A DNA stretch of 64,000 nt from the NCBI GenBank assembly GCA_037039925.1, contig JAXRKP010000041.1, positions 183,501 to 247,500 on the forward strand, given 5' to 3'. The notes beneath the pieces were generated by a model. It searched no databases. It was not told where the DNA came from and saw only the letters and a program-made list of their open reading frames with translations. The position numbers were made by a program, and so were the translations under genes. This DNA is from Doris montereyensis. Lineage: Eukaryota; Mollusca; Gastropoda; Nudibranchia; Dorididae. Of this stretch, positions 58,601 through 64,000 are shown one piece after another. Within the stretch, counting starts at the first letter, position 1. Each line of letters begins with the position of its first letter.

Positions 58601-60329
58601 ATTTTCGTTATTATGTAACTATTGTGGTCTACAAATGAACACACAGTAAGAGCTGAAAAAAAATGTTTGAAAAATACGTAGAAGCGCCGTTTTATGATCT
58701 GGAGTGAAAGAAAAAAACGTATTCCTACGACCATTTATCCTGTAAAAGACACAGGAAAAAAATCATAGGTAACTCTAAATGAGAGTGAAAATATCATGAG
58801 ACTACTAGCTGTCTGCGTGACCTTACGTCTGCTCAAAATTATTTTTTCCCCATCGATCTAATAACAGGTAATATCCATGGAAGTTCGAGCTATTTTCTCG
58901 TTCACCTTGTGTAAGACTATTGAGAAATCATGAAATTTTTATTTTTAAATTGTCCAGTCGGCTTTATGGAATATTTTGTCTTTGGATGTCTCCTTAAGTC
59001 CGTCCACACCAAAATGTAGACGATAACCAGCAATCAGAAAGGAGACTATGATCAGGTTAGATTCGGTTGCATTAGCAAAACCTGCTTTGGCTTATCATGA
59101 GTGAAACTTATATAAAGAAGTCTGGCAATCAATAGGCTTTCATGATTTATTACGTTCTAATAAATAAAGACGAGATAATTGGCAATACGGGAGGTTTAGA
59201 AGTCCAATACAACGATAGTGACTCTCGTCTCCATTATGCAGTCTTCTTCGCATAACAATACAATATTACTAAAGCAGGTTTTGCTAATGCAACCGAATCT
59301 AACCTGAACAGTCTCCGAATCTAACCTGATCAGTCTCCTTTCTGATGGCCGGTCATCGTCTACATTTTTGTGTGGACGTCAGCGGGTGACCGTTAGGGAC
59401 ATCCAAAGACAAAGTATTTCGCAAGGGAGTGAGTATTTTCCGCCGGGGCGGAAAATAACTAAATTTGTTTATTCTCCTGCCGTGATCTCGCCGCTATCGA
59501 GAGGTGATGTGATCTCATCATTCACGCTCTTTTGTCTATTTTCTGCCGGGTTTTCTGCTGCTGTGATCTCGCCGGTATCGAGAGGGTGATTTCGCGTGAT
59601 CATGCGGTCACGTGGTTCCCCCGGGCATTTCTTTCAGTTTCTTTGTCTGTTCCCTGTTGGACTGTTTTGTGAAGTGTGAATCTTTCCCAAACTTGTGTTG
59701 GTGATGATAATGGATTTCATCCAAGGAGCAAGATTTAACTGCCATGCTGATTTGCAAACAAGGCTAAAACAGTTTGAACAAATAACCTTTTGTAAATTTT
59801 CCTTGGTCGGAGCAGATGATTTCTCAAGTCTTACGAGATGAACTACCAGAAAATAGCTCAACGCGATATCACCGTTATTAGATCTCAGATCGGAAAAAAT
59901 ATTTTATCCGACAGTCAGGTTACGCAGACCGCTAGTAGTTTCATGGTATTCTTACTCTTTTAGAGTAACCTATGATTTTTTGTGTGCCTTTCACAGGATA
60001 AATGGCCGTAGGATACATTTTCTTCCACTCCAGATCATAAAACGGTGCTTCTACGTACTTTTCAACTGTTTTTTTTCAGCTCTTACTGTGTGTTCTAGAT
60101 CTAAGTTTAAGCACTGGTGCAAGTGTAGGGTAGCGGATACCTGACTTGGTATGAAATAAAGACAGAGGTAGATCTACTTAGTAATTTATATGAAACGAAT
60201 GGACATGGAAAACGATCTCTTGGTGCTATAGCACAGGTATGCTAACTTACGTTTATGTTCATGGCCAGCCCCGGCCTGGGAAGAAAACCTTCGGCAAGAT
60301 CGAAGGGCAACACTTAGTCTTGAAGCCAT
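55584..60329 (-). CDS. COX6A: Cytochrome c oxidase subunit 6A, mitochondrial
   Basis: A complete three-exon gene on the - strand, about 110 codons, the family's usual length. COX6A is a small nuclear-encoded subunit of complex IV in the mitochondrial inner membrane, with a single transmembrane helix and a role in regulating and stabilising the dimer. Exon 1 gives an arginine-rich, acid-free presequence, MASRLSVALRSCRRFSSQAG. Exon 2 gives KAWRNAFFIAGLPAVGLVWY, the membrane helix. Exon 3 gives PFPWGNGDRSLFHN, the family signature near the C-terminus. Splice phases 1 and 0 agree. Exon 2 contains one frame break. The gene faces SDS tail to tail about 0.8 kb away. Confidence 0.94.
56542..57161. 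mobile_element. Tigger/pogo-like MITE (620 bp) in COX6A intron 2
   Basis: CGAGTGGATGCTGCACAAGT at the left and ACGTGGCATCCACTG at the right are inverted repeats next to TA dinucleotides, and CATAAGTCGAT recurs just inside both ends. There is no transposase frame. Confidence 0.6.
57370..57560 (-). other. Short acidic open frame, unidentified
   Basis: On the - strand: NPDENGSDFEIEIEADHL, then SSSSDECSDNED. There is no start codon in frame and no obvious splice sites. It resembles the acidic N-terminus of piggyBac-type transposases, but the match is weak. Confidence 0.25.
57848..57991 (-). CDS. COX6A: COX6A exon 2 (membrane helix; one frame break)
   Basis: DKAWRNAFFIAGLPAVGLVW then YNAYYVMPQHP. 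At 57,885-57,895 the GAGAGATGAG stretch needs one base fewer (or two more) to continue into DEFVKYSHLRLRAK, which matches the family. The acceptor is TTTCTAG and the donor is AAG|GTGCGT. Confidence 0.92.
58637..60095. mobile_element. Fold-back (long inverted repeat) element in COX6A intron 1
   Basis: The outer end AACACACAGTAAGAGCTG at 58,638 is the reverse complement of CAGCTCTTACTGTGTGTT at 60,077. The arms stay complementary inward to AGCAAAACCTGCTTT (59,074) and AAAGCAGGTTTTGCT (59,270), leaving a loop of about 180 bases. The right arm is longer by about 380 bases (59,410-59,790), and this extra part holds a repeated TGTGATCTCGCCG motif. No coding potential for a transposase was seen. Confidence 0.8.
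60251..60329 (-). CDS. COX6A: COX6A exon 1 (mitochondrial presequence)
   Basis: 26 codons plus one base from ATG at 60,327-60,329 to AAAC|GTAAGT. The leftover C combines with AC of exon 2 to give His, so the phase fits. Confidence 0.88.
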
Positions 60330-60597
60330 TTTGTCATCTAGGGGACGGTCGAATAAAATTTTTGATGTTTTCCGGCATGATGATAGAAGAAAAGACGAAA
60401 CGAAATAAAAATACGCACGTTCGCACGTACCTCTTCTTCTTCGATCCTAAAGTGAAGACTTTGCACATTAGATATACCTTGATGAGCTTAATCTTGAAGG
60501 CGTTAAAATTATGTACTTTTTTTTATGTCAATGGGGAGTTTGTTCCAGTGTCTCAATGTTGATGGTAAAAATGAGGGTAGATCGAGGTGTGCGTATA

Positions 60598-63590
60598 TTA
60601 TTGAGTGTGGGATAATAGTAATAGTAATAGTAGAACATTTTTATAGCACCTTTCGCCGAAACCTCAAGGCGTTTTACAATACAAGCTGAAATATACATTA
60701 AAAACATACACTCAAATTTCAATGTTGCATTCCAAACACACTCACACTAATAAAACATTATTAAAATTGGGTATCCTAAAAATATGCGTTTTCAGTAAGT
60801 TTTTGTTGAGGTTTCAAGACTAGTTGCAAGTCTCATAAATTTAGATGGAATTAAAGCATTCCGCATTTGTGGTCCAGTTTTGCCAAAGCTTCTGTCTCCG
60901 AAATGTTTCAAGTGAGTTTTTGGAATTGTCAATAATTTAGAATTTTGAGATCTTAACGCACGAGGCGGTTCATATGGAAAGAGCAGATCTTGAAATGAAT
61001 GTAGATAGGGGCAGCAGACTGCAGTGATTTGTAACAACAAAACAAATCTTGTAATCCTTTCAACAAATCTCTGAAACTACTGTCGAATCGTGTCTTCCCA
61101 AGAACCAACCTTGCTACACAACATTGTACCCTTTTGAGCTTTTTTTAATCATCGTATCTGTGAGACCCGCAAAAGAGAGTTGCGATAGTCCATTCGGGAC
61201 AGAACTAAGGACACAACAAGCGTTTTGATAGATTCTTGTGAGAGCAGAGATTTTATGTGTGAAATCTTGCTCAGCTCAATGTACATTATTTTTACAGTGT
61301 GCTCAATTTGGTGGTCCATTAAAAGTGTGATGTCAAGAAAGACTCTCAGACTTTTGGCCGAATTTGAAAAGGATACGCTTACATTATCAATATCAATGGA
61401 TTTGAGGTCTATCTTTTTTAATGTTGAGTCCATGGAACATAAAAGAGCCTCAGAGTGTTCCTCGTTTAGCTTGATAGCTAGACTGCACCTTTCAATGTTA
61501 ACTTTGAGTGAGTCAAGATGTTCTAGAGATACATCTTTGTAAAGCTGGATATCATTTGCATACATGTGATAATGGGTGTCATGCTTCCTGATAACCTAGC
61601 TCAAAAGCAGAGTGTACAAAGTGTATAAAATTGGGCCGAGAACAGAACCTTGGGGGACACCATACTTTACAGGGAAATATTCAGAAATATTTCTTTTGAC
61701 GGAGACAGATGGGGTTCTACCTGTAAGATAGGATTCAAACCAATCCAGGACAGTGCCTGTGATGCTAAATTCGACTGAAAGCCGATCTTACAGTATAGCA
61801 TGATCGACTGTATCAAAAGCAGCAGACAAGTCCAAGAGTGTGAGAACAGCAATATTCCCATCATCACATGAAATAAATATATCATTAACAATTTAGCCCG
61901 ATATGCTGATTAAAGTGTCTCAATGAGGATGTTCAAATGTAAATGTTCTTTCAGTTACGTGAGCACTACTTTTTCTTAAATTTTAGACATGAAAGGAAGA
62001 TAAGACACAGGTCGGTAATTTTTCAATTCTTCTGAGTCAAGTTTACGTTTTTTGAGAAGCGGAGTTACAATAGCCGATTTCAAGCAATCAGGAATAACGC
62101 ATGTCTTAAGAGAATAATTAATTATGTCTTTAATGAATGGAGCTATGCGATCGAGACATTTCAACAGAAGATTTGTGGGAATCGGGTCAAGGGGACAGGA
62201 TTTTCGTGGGGATGACAGAACCAAATGTGAGACTTCTGAGACGGATGCATCTCTAAAAACAGTAAAAAGGGAGCGATCATAATTTTCCGTGAATGGCTCA
62301 ATATCATAATCAGAGGAGTCCTCGTCATGATGGTCTAAATCTTGTCTAATTTTAGAGATTTTATCCTTAAAGAATTGGTCAAAACACTAGGTGAGTTCTT
62401 CAGGTGAAAACTTTGTAGGAAAATGTGATACATTAAAAATTCCTTTCAATTCGTTTGAAATGGAAGAAAGGACCTTGGTATTTTTACATTTAGTTATTTT
62501 CTCTTCCACATAGTTTCTTTTTTCATTGACTTTAATTTCAACCGATTGACGCTGTCTTGGTGGGTCTTCCGATCAGCAGCGAGTTTTTATTTTCTCTACC
62601 GTCTTTCAGAAGCACGTCGACATTGATTAGCTGTTATTATTTTGTCTGTGAGCCATGGCACCGATGGTCACTCATTGACCGACCTTTTCCTGAGAGGGGC
62701 GTGCTTGTCTAAGGCATCTTTCAGAATAGCATTGCATGGTTCAGCTTGATCTAAATTTTGTATGTCGTTCATTTCAAAAAGACTGTCCTGAATTGTTTGA
62801 GTGAATTTGTGGGTGTCGATGTCTTTGATATTTCTAGAGATAATCGATTTCATTTGGGTATATGATTTCGGTGTGTCAATGCAGAAGGTGATGACGAAAT
62901 AGTAGGAGTTGAGAGGCGGTCGGACAGTATTATATCTTTGACTTTAACGTCGAGATGGTGGTTGGGTCATTTGTCACGACCCAATCGAGCGTATGTCCAA
63001 GTAAGTGTGTTGGTGAGTCGATAATTTGGTGTATTTGGTGATTGGCGAGTAAGGTTGTCAGGTGTCGTGTTAACGTGGTTTTGTTCGTCAAAGTGGATAT
63101 TAAAGTCAAAGTGATTTGATGCTGTTGTCGAGGAGGTCGGCGTGATCTTCTAAAAACCAATGTATGTGTTATTTTATTGGATGTGGAGGGAGGGGGTGAT
63201 ATACACACACACAAATTGTATTAAACGCGCCACTTCTAAAATTTCAAAAGAGCTGAAGGTGTGCGTCTGTTCTTGGATTTTGATGGTACATGTTTTTTCC
63301 TTGTAAATAAGGCAAATGCCCCCGCCATGTCCGTGACCTCTCGGCCGGCTGTGATGTCTGTAGCCACATGGGGTCACCCCTTGCATAATTACCTCATCGC
63401 CATCATCAAAGAGCCATGTTTCCGTGATGAAAACGATATCAGGCCGCGTGTCTGCGATGAGGTCGTGGACAAGCGTCACTTTAGTTCTTAGCTGGAACTA
63501 CCTATACCTGTACTGAGGTTTTAGGTTCTTAGCGATTGGCCATTACATCGCTCTTACGGGGTCATTGAGCGTTGTCTGTCTGTGTTTTGG
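60598..63590 (-). pseudogene. Decayed CR1/Jockey-type LINE, endonuclease and reverse transcriptase
   Basis: On the - strand, in order: an endonuclease part (LIADTRPDIVFITETWL, about 63,400-63,460; HTLDWVVTNDP near 62,985), a linker, and RT motifs (CPLDPIPTNLLLKCLD near 62,190; LKNYRPVSYLP near 62,010; an LSAAFDTVDHAIL-like stretch near 61,800; YANDIQLY near 61,550). The RT catalytic box reads YAND instead of Y/F-ADD. Frames are broken many times. The 3' end (60,600-60,690) has the common LINE tail with GCCTTGAGGTTTCGGCG and TATTAC repeats. Confidence 0.8.
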
Positions 63591-63736
63591 TGGTTGGTTT
63601 GTGATTCTGGTCGTGTCTGCTTGTTGTGTGTTCACAAGTACATTGTACTGTACCGAAATCTAACAGGGCTGCATCTGTTTGGAGTCCTTTATTCAGATTT
63701 TATGCCAGGCCGTTGCACGTTGTTATTAGTTGTGTT

Positions 63737-63850
63737 TCACAAGATCGGGTTTTTCCTAAAACCGCGTTGGATGCCTGTTACAATTCCGTGCGCTTCCAGA
63801 TGATTCATTATGTCTATCATGTGACTGTGTAAATGATATGCTCCAAAAGC
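63737..63850 (-). pseudogene. Second LINE reverse-transcriptase fragment
   Basis: MIDIMNHLEAHGIVTGIQRG followed by FRKN resembles the RT segment HL...IL...QHGFRK of Jockey/CR1 elements. It lies upstream, in the same orientation, of the endonuclease start of the neighbouring LINE, so it must belong to another copy. Confidence 0.45.
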
Positions 63851-64000
63851 TTGCACACGATTGAAGTAATGGATACAGATCTTTAATTTTACAGCTTTTG
63901 GTTTGTTGTCTTTTAAAAAAAAACTATTGGTGGTATGTTTGTTCGTTTCCAATGATCTGGAACTTGTCTCTGATTAAGAGAGCTTTGAACAAACATAGTC

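Noticed and set aside
59368..59861. ORFs inside the fold-back element as extra COX6A exons
   Set aside because: COX6A is already complete with three phase-matched exons, and these ORFs lie in the unpaired extra block of a transposon arm.
61149..63479. LINE reading frames as host genes
   Set aside because: The order endonuclease then RT, the LINE-type 3' tail and many stops identify a dead retrotransposon.

Overview
The window is animal nuclear DNA: spliced genes with GT-AG introns, no operons, AATAAA poly(A) signals, many tRNA-derived short repeats, DNA-transposon remnants, LINE fragments and very long (CT)n and (TA)n arrays. Protein matches and repeat style suggest a lophotrochozoan, most likely a gastropod mollusc; the phylum is an inference.

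Layout. (1) 1 to about 37.6 kb, + strand: the 3' half of a domino/EP400/SRCAP-type SNF2 remodeler gene, whose start lies upstream of the window. The first 12 exons carry Ser/Thr-rich linker, the C-terminal helicase lobe (intact SGGVGVNL and DRCHRIGQT motifs) and a Lys/Glu-rich post-helicase region. The transcript can then end in two ways. Exon 12 can read through into a 1.7 kb terminal exon encoding a Lys-rich, AT-hook-bearing and then Ser/Thr/Val/Gln-rich tail, with its own stop (11000-11002) and poly(A) signal. Or it can splice at an internal donor (9287) to 17 more exons that encode the EP400-type SANT region and a long Gln/Val/Thr-rich tail ending at 35533. This matches the DOM-B/DOM-A isoform arrangement known from Drosophila domino. 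(2) 37.6-44.1 kb: repeats, LINE remnants and a 0.8 kb CT/CTGT/TA array. (3) 44.1-54.8 kb, + strand: a complete seven-exon serine dehydratase (SDS) gene of about 328 codons, with introns packed with MITEs, SINEs and a duplication. (4) 55.4-60.3 kb, - strand: a complete three-exon COX6A gene (mitochondrial cytochrome c oxidase subunit 6A), convergent with SDS, with a fold-back element in intron 1. (5) 60.6-64 kb, - strand: a decayed non-LTR retrotransposon next to a second reverse-transcriptase fragment.

All three genes carry single-base reading-frame breaks, mostly in short homopolymers: nine or more in the remodeler, one in SDS and one in COX6A. Splice sites and protein similarity are otherwise intact, so these look like uncorrected sequence errors rather than gene decay. 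The remodeler acts in nuclear H2A.Z exchange and histone acetylation; SDS deaminates serine in the cytosol; COX6A sits in the mitochondrial inner membrane. Nothing suggests that the three work together.
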